Positions 11,572 to 23,832 of a stretch of 64,000 nucleotides of DNA are shown here, one piece after another (position 1 is the first letter of the stretch; each line of letters begins with the position of its first letter). Where the stretch lies: assembly GCF_000512585.2 (NCBI RefSeq), contig NC_089245.1:868001-932000 (forward strand). Reading direction: 5' to 3'. The stretch is from Kwoniella bestiolae CBS 10118 (Eukaryota > Basidiomycota > Tremellomycetes > Tremellales > Cryptococcaceae). Both the position numbers and the translations under genes were made by a program. A model generated the notes under the pieces. It made no database searches and had not been told where the DNA came from. It saw only the letters and a program-made list of their open reading frames with translations.

Positions 11572-12806
11572 TTAAGCTCGGCCTGAACCAGGGACGAATC
11601 GGGTCTTTCTCTCTCTTGGGGCGTTGGCGGAGACGTTGACGACGTTTACGTTGAGGTCATCGAATCCAAGGGACTTGAGGAGGTCCTTGGTCTCGTTGTC
11701 TACTTCGAGAGGGGCGTCGGCGTTGGCGGCGAGGGCTGAGACGTCGGGTACGTATCTGGGTGGGGTTGAGACAGGTTAGCATCATGTGTAATGTGAGAGA
11801 TAACGATAAAGTGAATTTGGATCAATTCTTCCGACTGGAGAGTTGTTTCCGACATTTGAGAGATGTGGTACAGAAAGAACCCAAACTCACTGATCCTTTC
11901 GCTCTCTCTCCTCCTCTTGCAACTTGAAGGAGATACCTCGTACAGGACCCTTTTGGATTCTCTTCATCAAGTGGGTGGTGACTAGAAGTAGGAGAATGAC
12001 TTCAGTAACGGTGCATCATAACAGGTTTGGCCATCGTAAACAATGCCCAGGTCCAATGTTTCTCCTGCAATGGCAATGCTTGTTGTGACGCCAAAACGAA
12101 ACCCCACTCACAACCAGCAACCTTGTTTCGGAGTCGTTTGGAAGGGACGGAAGCTACCTCATCGAGGAGTCTTTTGTTGGTGCTGTGGTGATAAAGGGTA
12201 TTAGTCAGTTTACATGCTTATGGTGCTTCCTGGTTCCAACGATGGTAGCCTCCTCCGGTAGCCTCTTCATCCTCTTCTCATTGATCTTCCTTTTTTCCTC
12301 CAGGGTAACCTTGAAATGTCTTTCATATCCAGCATTGCGTTTGAACCCAACTTCCACCATGAGATAGTCGCCCATCATCCTTTCCCAATTAAATCGTATC
12401 CTCCTCCTCGTTCCACTGATCCCTCTCTCCCTTCAAGCCATACCCAAGACCGAACCCAAACCAAGACTCACTGGAAATCGAGAGTGAGTCTAGGGTAGTA
12501 CTTCTCGATGAGAACTCTAGAGGCTCGCTTGACAGTCTTAGTTCTAACTCGACCCTGTTATATCCAATCCAATGAATCCACATGATATTGATATTCCCAG
12601 CAGTGTGATGGATCCGTTCCAATGATATACAATTGATCCATCATTCATCATCCATAATCCATAATGAAAATTTGTTGATTTGGTGAAGAGTCGTGAGATA
12701 GCGATAACGACAGGAGTGACGGCGGCAGGGAGTAAAGGGAAAAGAATCACTAGGTCAGCATGGTCTCCTCTCCTTCAACAATGTTGCTGGACGGGGTACA
12801 CACCAT
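11572..12806 (-). CDS. RPS17: 40S ribosomal protein eS17
   Basis: Spliced minus-strand exons give [21 protein letters not shown], then [51 protein letters not shown], and finally [10 protein letters not shown] and [11 protein letters not shown], ending [12 protein letters not shown]. This is the eS17 sequence over its whole length, including LDFHTNKR and [12 protein letters not shown]. The protein is a component of the small ribosomal subunit head. The first coding exon is only the ATG at 12806-12804, followed at once by a GTGTGT donor. The next exon starts with Gly2 near 12555. Early introns are common in fungal ribosomal protein genes. The gene is divergently transcribed from the aminopeptidase gene. 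Confidence 0.95.
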
Positions 12807-13343
12807 TTTGAATAGTTGGCTGGCTGTAAAAGGTTAGCTGAACAAACGATAAGATCCAGATATATCAAGGTGTCGATGGAATCTTTGACACAAGCAGCGA
12901 GGACCAGGCAACAGCAACAGCAAACCACCAAGCAGTAAGCAACAGGCAGAGAGCAGCAAAAGTCAGGGAATCACTCACTGCTGCTACCTACAGTATAACG
13001 GAAGCTGAATACGGGGAAATGAATGAATGCCACATCCAGCTGACAAGACAGCTTGTGGCAGAGTCGGGTGATATCGGTGATACGATAAGTCCGACATCAC
13101 CGTCGCACCGGGTTGGAACCTTGCTTCTTCGGTTTTCGCCGAACGCAGCATGTGCCTCCACCTGATCAACCCTGAAATGGTCGGATCATCACCATCACCA
13201 CTTGAATGGTCGTTCACAAAGGAGATGTCATGTACCCATCTCAATACTCTCGGTGTGTCATACGCAAATAATACTCAGATCTAGATCCATCACATCCACG
13301 ACTTTCCTTTGTCCCGCGCACGCACACCTTCCATCCAGCCTAT
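12807..13343. promoter_or_regulatory. shared divergent promoter region RPS17 / aminopeptidase
   Basis: This 537-nt stretch lies between two divergent starts. It contains a CAG/ACA-rich segment (about 12890-12960) on the RPS17 side. I could not assign specific factor sites. Confidence 0.4.
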
Positions 13344-15358
13344 ATGTCTAGTAACATCAAAATGAAGATCCCACCTTCCCCACCTAAAGACGCAGTAAAG
13401 TACGTCCATACTCTCCAAAATGACATATGGATATAGAATATCATCGCTAATCTCCGCCCTCAGATTCTGCGAATTCGTCACAGCTTCCCCCACACCATTT
13501 CACGCAGTGCACAAGCTCTCCTCCAAGCTCCGTTCAGCAGGGTTCAAAAGTATCTCAGAACGATCGCCCGACTTGGACCAATTCCAACCAGGTTCCAAGC
13601 TCTTCTACACCCGGAATCAATCTTCCATCGTCGCTTTCACCCTTCCTTCAAACCCTACCAGAGAATCATCCATCTCATTCGCGGTGGGACATCTCGACTC
13701 GCCATGTCTGAAGGTCCGACCGGTCTCTAAGAGACAGAAGAGCGGGTATCTCCAGGTTGGGGTGGAGCTATATGGTGGAGGGATTTGGCCAAGTTGGTTC
13801 GACAGGGATCTATCGTTGGCTGGACGGGTGATCATCTCTAACAAGTCTTCAACCAGCGAGAAAGGTCCAGGATACGTGTCGAGGTTGGTCAAGATCGATA
13901 GACCATTATTGCGTATTCCCACTCTTGCGATTCACCTCGATAGGAGTATCAACGATTCGTTCAAGTTCAACAAGGAGACTGAATTCTTACCTGTCTTAGG
14001 GCTTGTTGCCGATCAGCTGAATGGGAGTGCAACTGCTGGAGCTCAAGGTCAAGGTCCATCAAGAACTGGTACGCCCCAGCCATTCAGTGGGGCTAATACC
14101 CCAAGGGAGAACGAAGATGATGTATCGAGGATGGAAACGAAACATCATCCGCTGCTTTTGGCTGTACTGGCTGATGAGCTTGGCTGTGAGGTCGGGGATA
14201 TCCAAGACTTCGAGCTGTACGTTTCGACCCATCTAAGCTGCCGCGTTCTCAAGAATGAAGAGTAAGCTGATGCACGAAGCTTGATTCTAGATCTCTATAT
14301 GATACTCAACCCTCCACTGTCGGGGGACTGTCAAACGAATTTGTCTTCAGTCCAAGATGCGATAACTTGATGACTTCGTGAGTAACCCCATCTACATCAA
14401 TCGGGTGCCGGTCACAACCTCTCCTATCGCACACTTGATATCTCTTCATCAAACAAACGTCGCCTGTTTTGGGACGCGTCTTTTTATTGACTTCGCTTTT
14501 ATTCAGCTTCTGCTCGATCGAAGGTCTATGTGAAGCAGCCGAATCATCAAGCGATAGTACAGTAAGATGTGTCATCCTCTTCGACAACGAAGAAGTGAGT
14601 CAAGGCGTCTTCTCATCTCAGCTGTCGTGACTGAGATTGCCAGCTAGTCACAAACTGATAATTTGATCCTTGCAGGTCGGCAGTGTATCTCACCACGGAG
14701 CAGAATCCAACCTCCTCCCATCATTCGTCGAACGTATAGTCTCATTGCCAGCCTACGAGAAGATAGGGTATCATAATCTCTTAGCGAACAGTTTCCTAGT
14801 CTCAGCAGATATGGGACATGCAGTGAGTTGTCGATGATTTTATCTTCCCAGCTAAACCTAAGTCTATTTGCAAAGCTTAGCTGATCTCCTGCTGCAACAG
14901 GTAAACCCAAACTACGAGAACAAGTACGAGACCAATCATTCCCCTCGGATCAACGGTGGTATAGTCATAAAGACCAATGCGAATCAGCGATACACCTCAA
15001 ATGCCCAGACTACATTCCTTCTGAGAAGAGTAGCGAAGAAAGCTGGGGTGCCTACTCAAGAGTTTGAAATAAGGAATGATTCTGTGAGTTTCCCTTTCGT
15101 CTTCATCAGGTATACCTCCTCCAATAGAAGACTTCTGCTGATCGCTTGTTCGATCTTTCGGTTTCACAGACTTGCGGCTCAACAGTCGGACCACACCTTT
15201 CCACTCACGTGCGAACCGTCGATATTGGTTTAGCCCAATTATCTATGCATTCCATAAGGGAGACGGCGGGATCACAGGACGTAAGGTATTATATCGATTT
15301 CTTCAAGACGTATTTCGACGTTGTGAGGGAGTTTGACCTGGATTTGAAAGTGGACTAA
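13344..15358 (+). CDS. aspartyl aminopeptidase, peptidase family M18
   Basis: The gene encodes a cytosolic or vacuolar zinc aminopeptidase that removes N-terminal Asp/Glu (DNPEP / yeast Ape4 type). Exon 1 reads MSSNIKMKIPPSPPKDAVK and joins, through a GTACGT donor, to FCEFVTASPTPFHAV, the family N-terminal motif. Metal and active-site regions are visible as SFAVGHLDSPCLKVRP, ELYGGGIWPSWFDRDLSLAG, an LFDNEEVGS-type motif split by an intron (VILFDNEE|VGSVSHHGAE), SADMGHA|VNPNYENKYE, and CGSTVGPH with TVDIGLAQLSMHSIRE near the end. It stops after FDLDLKVD at 15358. A Ser/Gly/Pro-rich insertion (about GSATAGAQGQGPSRTGTPQP) interrupts the catalytic domain. The start may instead be the in-frame ATG at 13362, which has better context. 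Confidence 0.93.
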
Positions 15359-15666
15359 GTAGCGCAGAACAGTAGAAGATAATTATGATAGATGAGAGGA
15401 CAAAACAGCTGGGCGGGGCGCATGGAACGACTTGCAGTGACGATGTTGTATGAATGAGATAATTAATTGTATTAGTGAATGGTACAAACGTATGCGACAC
15501 ATGCAGATTCACCTGCTGTCCGAATCCTCTATCAAGTGAGTAAGTATCGTTCCTGTCATTTGCAAGCTCAAACCCAGACAATGCAAGAATACATACAGGT
15601 ATAACCCCTAAAATGAATGAATATATATACGAAAATCAAAACGCCTTCTTCCCACCCCTAAGGAAC
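15359..15666. other. short convergent intergenic stretch
   Basis: This is the overlapping 3' flanks of the aminopeptidase and CBF5. I see no gene. Confidence 0.4.
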
Positions 15667-17462
15667 CTAGGCAGCAGCCTTCTTCTCCTTCTTCTCTTTC
15701 TTGGCTGCCTTCCTAGCTGCTCGCTCTTCGGCGGTCTCCTCTCGTTCGACTCCATCCTCAGTCTTCACCTTCTTCTTCTTCTTCTCCTTCTCTCCATCGC
15801 CTTTCGAAGGTGTAGCCACGACCTCGCTCTCAGTCTCTCTCTTCCTCTTCTTCTCGGTCTCCTTCTCATCGACTTCTATGGGGGTGATCGTGGCAGTAGC
15901 GGGTGGTTGGGTAGGTACCATCCCACCCTCCTCCTGAGCGGCATTGTAATCTACATACTCCTTATTCCATTCCTGAGGTGTAACTCCATCAATCGCCTTC
16001 CCGTATTTATCGAGTTTCCCAGTCTTGATCATCTTCTTCTTTTCCTGGGCTTTGGGTCCCAAACCCCATCGTCTTGGGTACAAGTCTCGGTTCATAATAC
16101 ATCTCTTCACCTTGGCTACGACACCGTGATCGCATGATGCCAGGTCGACGGTGGACATCATCGCTATTCCAATGGCGATGGCCTCTCCCTTGGTAGTCAT
16201 CAGGACGACCTCCTCGTTGACCTCGATGTCGGATTCGTATCGCAATAAACCGGGGATCATGAGTTTCGCTCCGTAACATACTGCGTTTACTGCAGAGTCC
16301 TTGACTACTACTCGCTTGAAGTTGGTCAAGAGGGATTCGAGAGGTCGGATCACTCGTCGGAGGTATGTTTCTGGTTGAGAAAATGAGAGTTAGCATGGTT
16401 GTGACTCTATCCGAGGAAAGGAAAAGAAGGCTGGGCGCTTGACGGGTATCGGGCGATATGATTAGAGAGATAGATAGACAAACACTCACCATCCCTAGTG
16501 TTATCGTACAACCACTGCGCATCCAGCACGTCGTGCATCGAAACGATATCATCGTTCTCCCCCGTGATTCCCGACCTGACTCGTCTAAGTTCCTGCATAT
16601 GCGCTCCAACCCCAAGCAACAAACCAAGATGTACACAAAGCGTTCTAATATAAGTACCAGCTTCGCAGGATACCCAGAACACCCCCATATTCCTTTTATC
16701 ATCGTATTCCACCAATTTTGACTCGTAGATCGTCCTCACTCGCAATTGTCTCTTCACAGCAGAGATAAGTGGGGGACGTTGGAATAACGCTCCGGTAAGA
16801 GTTTCCAAAGCTCTTGCAACGGCCTTTTCACCTTCGGGGACTTTATCGTGGAATCGGACGACGCAGACATACTCTTTTCCTGCACCTTGTTGGGACTTGA
16901 CGAGACGGGTGGCACGGTCGATACACACGATCAGGCATCCTGTCACCTTGGGATCCAGTGTACCGGAATGACCTGTCTTCTCGACTCTGAGGATTCGTTT
17001 GAGCCACGCGACGACTTCGTGGGAGGAGGGGTTGGAGGGTTTGTCAAGGTTGATCACTCCTGATTTGACGTAGGTTTGGAGATCTCGTTTGAGGGGGGAT
17101 ACACCCTGCATCAACATAGGTTAGACCATCAGTACGTGGACTTTGTAAACCAAAGAGGAGGATGATGGAAGGAGTTACTCACAGTGGGAATGGGAGTGAA
17201 ATGGGAAGATCTAACTAAGAGTTTATCGTAATTCTTCAAAAGCAATGGCCATTGAGAGGTATCTAAGCGAAAATGACAAGAATATTAGCATCCCCACCCA
17301 CCTCATTATCTACATTCTCTCCTGAGCCGAATGCCATGCACTGGTAAGGATATGGAAAGGAAAGCACGACTCACCAAGCTTCGGCGTAACAGCCTCACTC
17401 TTGATAGCATAATCCTCAGATTGCTGCAACTCCGTCACCTGTCCATTGGTTAAAGAGGCCAT
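15667..17462 (-). CDS. CBF5: H/ACA snoRNP pseudouridine synthase Cbf5 (dyskerin)
   Basis: This is the catalytic subunit of H/ACA snoRNPs, which convert uridine to pseudouridine in rRNA and snRNA in the nucleolus. The N-terminus ([20 protein letters not shown], start 17462) is followed by the dyskerin-like region. The TruB domain then shows [20 protein letters not shown] and the catalytic motif [15 protein letters not shown], with the active-site Asp. The next parts are [15 protein letters not shown] and [23 protein letters not shown] domain follows ([40 protein letters not shown]). The C-terminus is the usual Lys/Glu-rich tail ([18 protein letters not shown]). At least four introns are present. 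It converges on the aminopeptidase gene. Confidence 0.96.
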
Positions 17463-18545
17463 CTTGTCGTATGTATTTGTTATATCTACAATCTTCCGTT
17501 CGATCTCTGTCTAGGATTATATGACCTAGCTGAGGGTTCTTTGGAAGTTGATTATGTGTATGGTCTGGAGGTGAACTAAAGTACTGCTTTCAAGCAAGCA
17601 GGATTTTAGAGGACCAAAGGAAAAAATCGAACCAAGAGATTTTGTGGAAACTGAAATTGTGGAGAGTGGGGGTATCTCCGTGAAGAGGAATGAACGATAT
17701 TACCGGATAGAAGCGGGTGTGGCGGTCTGGTAGGGAATGAACAAGATCACTGTACTCCATTAAGCGCAACTCCATAGAGGAACAACTGTAAGTTGGGGAT
17801 GGCATGCATGCAACACCTGGTTTCAGACTTGAACGACGATGGGCTATAGATGTGAGATGGTTAAAGTGGGGAGCAAGATGTGTTAATGGGCGCTTGAGAC
17901 TGATACATCGTCTACGGGAACTGACATCCCTTGCCATTTATCTCCTACCCACTCACTCAACATCCTTGAACGATCATGTCATAATGCCATGTCGAACCCG
18001 AGTCACGTCCAAATCGTATCAGCTGAATGAAACAAGCTGTCCAGTCTCTTGTCAACTGAGGCGATAGGATTGGCTCAAAGCGAAATGAGATGACGTCCTT
18101 CTCCATAATCGATGAAGCTCTGCCCTTGGAAATAACAGCCTCTGAAATAGACTATTCCTTCACGTGTGGACTCCCGTGAACGTCAATCGTATCTGCTGAG
18201 TCTTCCTGTATTGTCTGAATAATAGCACATTGTGGAATAGAGCAGAAGTGATATCTTGGCAAACATGTTAAAAATAGAAAGACGATGTTAAATCCGGAAT
18301 ATTCAGTTGGGAAAATCATAAACGTTCGTGAGCCGGCAAGAGAAATAGACACGAGGGAAGAATTAAGATGCTCATTGTATCAATATCGATGATGTATGGT
18401 GAGCATACCAGTGAACGAGAGTCTATGCCCCGTCCCAAGTATTCCCGCGATGATAAGGATAATCCAAACACTTCTTAAACCGTCCGTCCAGATTGATGCT
18501 CAGTACTGACTTCCTCCAGACATACACATCCGCACGTCTCAGAAG
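17463..18545. other. intergenic between CBF5 and a small gene
   Basis: This 1.08-kb stretch is the 5' flank of CBF5 (minus) and of the small gene at 18546 (plus). The short frames in it lack any recognisable product. No clear repeats are visible. Confidence 0.4.
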
Positions 18546-18855
18546 ATGACAACCACCCCTCAAATCAGGTATGTACTCTTCTCGCAATAGTCCTGCCATT
18601 TCAAGTCCCTCTCACCAGACCTAACCTGCGTATGTCTCTTACAGTCCCTCCGAGCCTCCACCATCGAATACTTCCAATCAACCCATAACATCCCCACCAC
18701 CCGCAGAATCCAAACCAACGATCAAACCATTCATCTCCGCCCCGCAAGGCGAGGGAACTCGGAACCAGCCGCTTGGCTCGGAGGCTCTAGGTAATCCATG
18801 TGGATGTGGGCCGGATGCATGGGGGAAATGGTTGATGGCTTGTGCGAGGTGTTAG
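18546..18855 (+). CDS. small Pro/Ser-rich protein with C-terminal Cys cluster (77 aa)
   Basis: I do not recognise this protein. Exons 18546-18568 and 18645-18855 are joined across a typical 76-nt intron (GTATGT, CTAACC, TTACAG). The sum is 234 nt, or 77 residues. The product starts MTTTPQISPSEPPPSNTSNQ, continues Pro/Ser/Thr-rich, and ends GNPCGCGPDAWGKWLMACAR followed by a terminal Cys. Four Cys lie in the last 18 residues around a Trp/Met/Leu patch, resembling short palmitoylated or metal-binding C-termini. The layout (disordered head, cysteine tail) recalls the CYSTM idea, but the CYSTM consensus is not present. It lies within the interval that also holds the microexon family. Confidence 0.55.
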
Positions 18856-19810
18856 GATGCATACCTGTAGTGTGAGTGGTTGTTTGTTGTATGTGATACC
18901 TATCACAGTCAGATCCAGTATTTCGTAGTGTTGCGACCCCAGAAAATTGATGATGACGCGTAGAATCACGTCACGTTTTTCCTGAAGATTTCATTTATCC
19001 ACTCCACTTCTCCGCATGTCACGTAACAAACATTTTTCATTCATCGACTCTTCATGTATGGCAGTCAAATGGTGCCGGTGCTCATGCTCCAGTCGGGGCA
19101 GAGCTTATCGATGGGTGGAAGACAGCAAACCAAGAGTAGAAACCTGAAGAACCGAATCTCACAGTAGTGTAACCTCGTTTACTGTACCGATCAAGGATCA
19201 TCGCAGACATGTTAAGCTATTGCGTTCTAACTCGACGGCTGACGTATAGGATAGTACCCTCCTTGCTCGCCAGACCAAAAATAGACACATACCAATACAC
19301 CTTGCAAGCCGTTTTATTCCAACCGCACGACACAATCTTGAAACAAGCGGAAAACTACTACTGGTACCGCATGCACCGCTAATTTTAGCTCGGTACGTTG
19401 AGTTAGTTCAGGAAAGATAACGTTAGGACCCCCGTGTCATCTCGGAGATCTTTGCTTCTTTGCTTTTTTGGTGACCTAGCTCCCCCTTATCTAGCTAGCA
19501 AAGCATAGCCCGAAGTGCTATGTTGGTACCAGTGTTGCCGCTTTCACCGATCATCTCTCGTTATTGTAAACGAAAAAAGAGCGCATCAACACGATAGATT
19601 CTTATAAAGTCATGCTATCGCCGCTCGATCTCCGGTATTCTTTTCATCACTCAACATCAACATCAATCAATCAATTGGAGCAATAGTAATTCCTTCAACA
19701 TATCTCAACCATCTCAGTCACCATCAGATACTATATATTCCATCTAATCGTACCAGACAAATCGCAACAGTAGGATATATACACAAACAGACCCATCAAA
19801 CATACCAACC
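18856..19810. other. intergenic
   Basis: This is the 5' flank of the small gene at 19811. It carries a TATAAAG at 19603-19609, and CATC/ACAT-rich leader sequence (19640-19800) follows. I see no other gene. Confidence 0.4.
19603..19609 (+). promoter_or_regulatory. TATA-box candidate (TATAAAG)
   Basis: It lies 202 nt before the ATG at 19811 and precedes a CT/CA-rich leader. Confidence 0.4.
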
Positions 19811-20459
19811 ATGTCATTCCCACCATCATCACCTTCTTCATCGTCTTCATCGCACCACGATTCATACCCATTTAGGACCAACGAGAAGGATATTCAGCAA
19901 TCCAGGGATATGTCCAAACATCCTTATAGGTCAGAATGGAGAGAGAGACAGGGATCGGCATCTGGTATGTCTCCAAATTCCTTTCATCACACACTCTCCC
20001 CAAAACAAAACAACTTCCGCCTCTCTATTTCGTAAAGCCTTCATCAATTCACTGTAATACTGATGAATTCACTCTCACTCAAACAGAGGAAAGTACAGGC
20101 CCATATGACCATTACCCCCCTGCTCGACCACGTAAGAGCTTCCTAAAGAGGTTGACCTCTTGTGTAAGTATTCATGCTCATCGCCTCTCTCACCCACCAT
20201 TCCTCCCGTCTCGCTCTATCCAGATCGAAAACTCATCTTGTTCACTCTTCACTACCAGTTCGAATTCGACGATTCGGATCCTGTAGCTCGCTATCGCCCC
20301 CGACACGAGGCGATCTTCGGTAAAAATCCTGTATACAGGAATCACCAGATCCAGCCGCAGAATGAGGATCAGGCGAAGATGATACCCAGTGAGACTCAGG
20401 CGCCGAATAGCTTTGCGGGTGGTACGACCGGTGGAAGTGGGACGGGGGGAAGCTCATAA
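19811..20459 (+). CDS. small hypothetical protein with Gly/Ser tail (143 aa)
   Basis: I do not recognise this protein. Exons 19811-19964, 20087-20163 and 20259-20459 sum to 432 nt, or 143 residues. The head is [20 protein letters not shown], Ser-rich. The middle has a basic patch with one Cys (RPRKSFLKRLTSC). The last exon begins FEFDDSDPVARYRPRHEAIF and ends FAGGTTGGSGTGGSS. An alternative acceptor at about 20222 gives a shorter, different C-terminus, so the 3' part is less certain than the 5' part. The Gly/Ser end resembles the nearby tail family, but there is no microexon and no RGG motif. Confidence 0.5.
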
Positions 20460-21161
20460 TACCCTAGTCCTAGGATCACCCTTTGATGGATTCCCTCACT
20501 GTATTTTATCATACCTTTTGCCGATATTCACTGTAGTATGATCACCCATTTATGATATAATTTCAGATGCTTCTATGCACTACCGTCATGTCGATTATGC
20601 AGATCAAACAATACATAGATGCCATGTACAATGGCAAGGTATGAGACCGCCGGTTGGACATTGTTAGCGAGAATGAGTGATGTGATTTCATTGCGCAGTC
20701 TCGGAATAAACGATAATCGTATCTTATCTGAAATTTATGAGCGACTGAATGAGAACATCGTTTCTGTTCATCCTCAAGACTTGAATGATATGAATGTTGA
20801 ACCGTCAATCGACTCATAACCATCATGTTCTCACACTGCACTGCACTGCACTGCGGCGCACAAATCAAAATATAGAATAGAGCTCTCAGATCTGATTATT
20901 ACCCTAAAGGGGACCCCTAAGCTAAACAGGAAAACGCCATGATCGTCCGTTTCAGATGTTCCTGATTTAAACATTTAAACCCCTTGAGCCCGAAGTGCCA
21001 ATCTACTCACAGTGTGTATGTATATGTCTGTATGACGTATCGCCGAAGACGAAGATGATATGCTACACAGTAGCAGATGGAGATTGAAGGATCAGGCTAT
21101 TGCATGCATCTTTCTCATCGCACAAAGAGGAGGAAGGTGTTCGAAGGTACAGTCAAGAATC
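20460..21161. other. intergenic
   Basis: Only short frames without recognisable products are visible. A short CTGCA repeat (CACTGCACTGCACTGCACTGC) occurs near 20835-20855. Confidence 0.4.
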
Positions 21162-21492
21162 ATGTCGAATCAGCCCATAGACATTCAACCAAGCCATCAG
21201 AATGAAATGAGTGAGTTCACCACGATAACGAGCTGCACTGTATCGTGATCCAAAGCTGATACGTGGTGCCTAGACCCTTGGAAACCAACCAAGAGAGCTG
21301 CCGACGATATCTCCATATTCAGCTTTTCAGATGAACGAACAAGTAATGGGTGGTTATGCTGTCTTGGAGTGGGTAATTTCTTTCTAGTACGCTCAGAGAA
21401 GACGAGACTGCTCACACAGGTGACTGACAGTCGAGGTCGAAAACCAAACCCAAGACTACCCAACCTTCCCAGACAGAGAAGCCTTTACCTAG
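21162..21492 (+). CDS. small hypothetical protein (about 69 aa), 3' frame uncertain
   Basis: I do not recognise this protein. Exon 1 (21162-21210) reads MSNQPIDIQPSHQNEM. Exon 2 (21274-21372) reads NPWKPTKRAADDISIFSFSD then ERTSNGWLCCLG. Joining exon 2 to the acceptor at 21431 with canonical GT-AG gives a 69-residue product ending DYPTFPDREAFT. Another frame of the last exon reads SRSKTKPKTTQPSQTEKPLP, which looks more like the Pro/Thr-rich middles of genes H and I. It would need a phase that I cannot produce from the visible splice sites. The WLCC motif in a short disordered protein is reminiscent of the neighbouring Cys-containing small proteins. Confidence 0.4.
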
Positions 21493-21998
21493 ACCATACA
21501 CTTCTCCACTACCATCCGAACACGGATATTCCAACTCTGCTTTTCAACCTTATCATCAGAGGTGATGTACCGACTACGGGGTCCAAGCGCTGGTACAGGA
21601 AAGTAGAGTGGGGCTCTGATCGTAGATGATGAATATGGGAACGATAGATCCTTAATGCATGTTGTACATAATATCGTTTGTTATACCTCTTGACTCTGGT
21701 GCCATATATGTCTTGTGTATATTAACTTTGATCGATAAAAGCACAAAAGAGAACGCGACACAGCATGACGACCTTACCACCAAGAGATCCGATTGATGTG
21801 CACGGACATATACATACGAACACAAGGCTGTACAATACACATCACACGTTCATGACTACCATCATCATCAATAACAGCCTTGTCATCTACGATATGGTCG
21901 ACATCCACTCTTACATACTTGATCAGTAAGAATCATCTCGTCACACCCGTCAATGTCCTACACCTATCCATCTAAGCCAATCACAACCACTGCCAACT
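21493..21998. other. intergenic
   Basis: This is the 5' flank of gene F, with a CA/TC-rich leader (21850-21990). I see no gene. Confidence 0.4.
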
Positions 21999-23233
21999 AT
22001 GTCGGAAACGGACGGTGAGGAAAAGCAAGCCAAGGGCAAAGAAACGGCCAGGGAGAAGATGAAAGAGAAGGACGTTAGAGCTGGTAAGCCGTGTTGGTAT
22101 GTCGTCCAGATATCGTTTGACCCACCTGACTGACGAACGCCTCTCTCGCCTAAGCTTCATTCCATAATAGACAGAATGTATATCGATTCGTCGGTAGTTT
22201 GTTGAGGGCATCCAAGAAGGTGCAGTATCCTCTATCTGAATCCCATGATAGCTATAGGTCCATGTTCTTTCTCAGCTTGCTACATCTGCCAGTTTGAGAG
22301 ATTGACTGCTGATTTGATCGTTGCCTCTGTCATCCACAGTATGTAACATCATTTTTCCCTACCAGCTGCCCAAAGTCAAGCTCCTACCTTATATTCGCAG
22401 CCGCCCACCCCCAGCATCATCATCCTCAACATCCGATCCCATCCCACTCTCAGGTCCACTCGCCTCCCCATCCACCGTCCCACGCTCTACCATCCCCTCC
22501 TCTCGGCTCAAGGGTCATGCCCCCCGCCTAATCCATGTGGGAGGTAATGCCCACCTACGCGATTCAATCTCAGCAGGCGAATACGCAAGTAGACAACGAG
22601 AGTTGTTCCGACTCAAACAAGCTCTGAGGAATAACTCTTCACCCTATATACCATTGGTCGCCGCCACTCCCCAGGGCATAAGGAGGGATTCCAACGGAGA
22701 GATCATATGGTGCGCTCAACCCGCAACACATCCCACAAGCTGTTGTTGTTGTGTCACTGGGGTTAGAGAGGCGGTAGGATGTGATCCCGCCACTTATGCG
22801 CCTTTTCTCCTGACCTCGTCTACTGCAGAAGCGGGAGCAGGAGCTAGGGGGGACTCGAATGGAGAGATCATATGGTGTGATTATCCCAATACACATCCTT
22901 CGTCGTGTTGTTGTTCCATCCGAAGAAGTGAGGAGAATGGGGCAGGGGGATTGGATTTGAATCAAGTTGATTGGGGCGCTGTGTATAACCTGATGGAGGG
23001 TTTCATGAAGGACGGAGGGAATGGTACGGGTGGAACAGGGGGTGAAGCTGAGTACTGCGAATGCCATGGTCATCCTGTTGACCTCGCCTCGGACTTTTTT
23101 TTGCGGAGGAGGGATGGATGGTGGCGGATGTGGATCTGGTGGTGATGGAGGTGGGTCAGGTGGGGATGGGGGTGGGTCATCGGGTGGTGGTTGTGGTGGG
23201 GGAGGAGGGGGCTGTGGTGGAGGTGGTGGGTAG
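21999..23233 (+). CDS. Cys-repeat protein with Gly/Cys tail (gene F)
   Basis: I do not recognise this protein. Five exons (21999-22083, 22155-22219, 22293-22338, 22415-23041, 23109-23233) sum to 948 nt, or 315 residues. The N-terminus is charged (MSETDGEEKQAKGKETAREK). A possibly helical segment follows (VYRFVGSLLRASKKFERLTA then DLIVAS). After a Ser/Pro-rich stretch there are two copies of the motif DSNGEIIWC-x2-P-x-THP-x-SCCC, about 55 residues apart. The last exon is GGGMDGGGCGSGGDGGGSGG and continues Gly/Ser/Cys-rich to the stop. Without the last intron (GTGAAG donor at 23042, acceptor after an 8-T tract) the frame runs past the tail, so I accept that intron. No microexon is present. The Cys triplets suggest lipidation or metal binding, which is inference. 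Confidence 0.58.
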
Positions 23234-23832
23234 GAAGCTCGAATAGAGTCAAGTAAAGGACGAAGGAAGGACAGTCAGGAAGAGTGTCTAGAGAGAATAC
23301 ATGATGAGGATGAGGTTACGGCGTGGTCATCGGTCAGTCGGGAGGGAGGCTTTTATAGTATCCGTGTTATACATTTTATGTACAGTATCAACCTGATCAT
23401 CGAGCTTTGCCTCGTGGAAGTAGATTCAGGCATTATCAATCGAGAGAGCTCGACTTTGTAGGCGAAATCGTCATGGGTGAGAAAACCTCCGCGTTTAGTG
23501 ACTAAGGTTAGACCATACCTCCGAAGTAGACTGGCGATCTCGGTGAGTCTGAGAGCTAACACCACGAAAGGGCCGCATAACACGACCCCATGACCTTATG
23601 ATGCACCGCTTGAAGGGGCAATGATTACTGGGTCAGAAGCTATAGGACATCTGTGTGGAAATTGCCTGTCGACCTTGTTGGTATATCATATATACAGTAT
23701 GGATTCTCTTGGTATTCGCGAGGAGAACTTCATCTCTTCATCCTGTAAGCCACGACTGATTCACAAAATCACTCATCCGATATCTACCCACGTTCGTGTG
23801 AGGCCATCGAGGGGGTCTGAAAGAGGTCAAAT
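23234..23832. other. intergenic
   Basis: This is the 3' flank of gene F and 5' flank of gene G. I see no supported gene. Confidence 0.4.

Noticed and set aside
23091..23108. Apparent frameshift at an 8-T tract between the body of gene F and its Gly/Cys tail
   Set aside because: A GT-AG intron (23042-23108) with a TTGAC branch-like site joins the two parts in frame, so no frameshift is needed.
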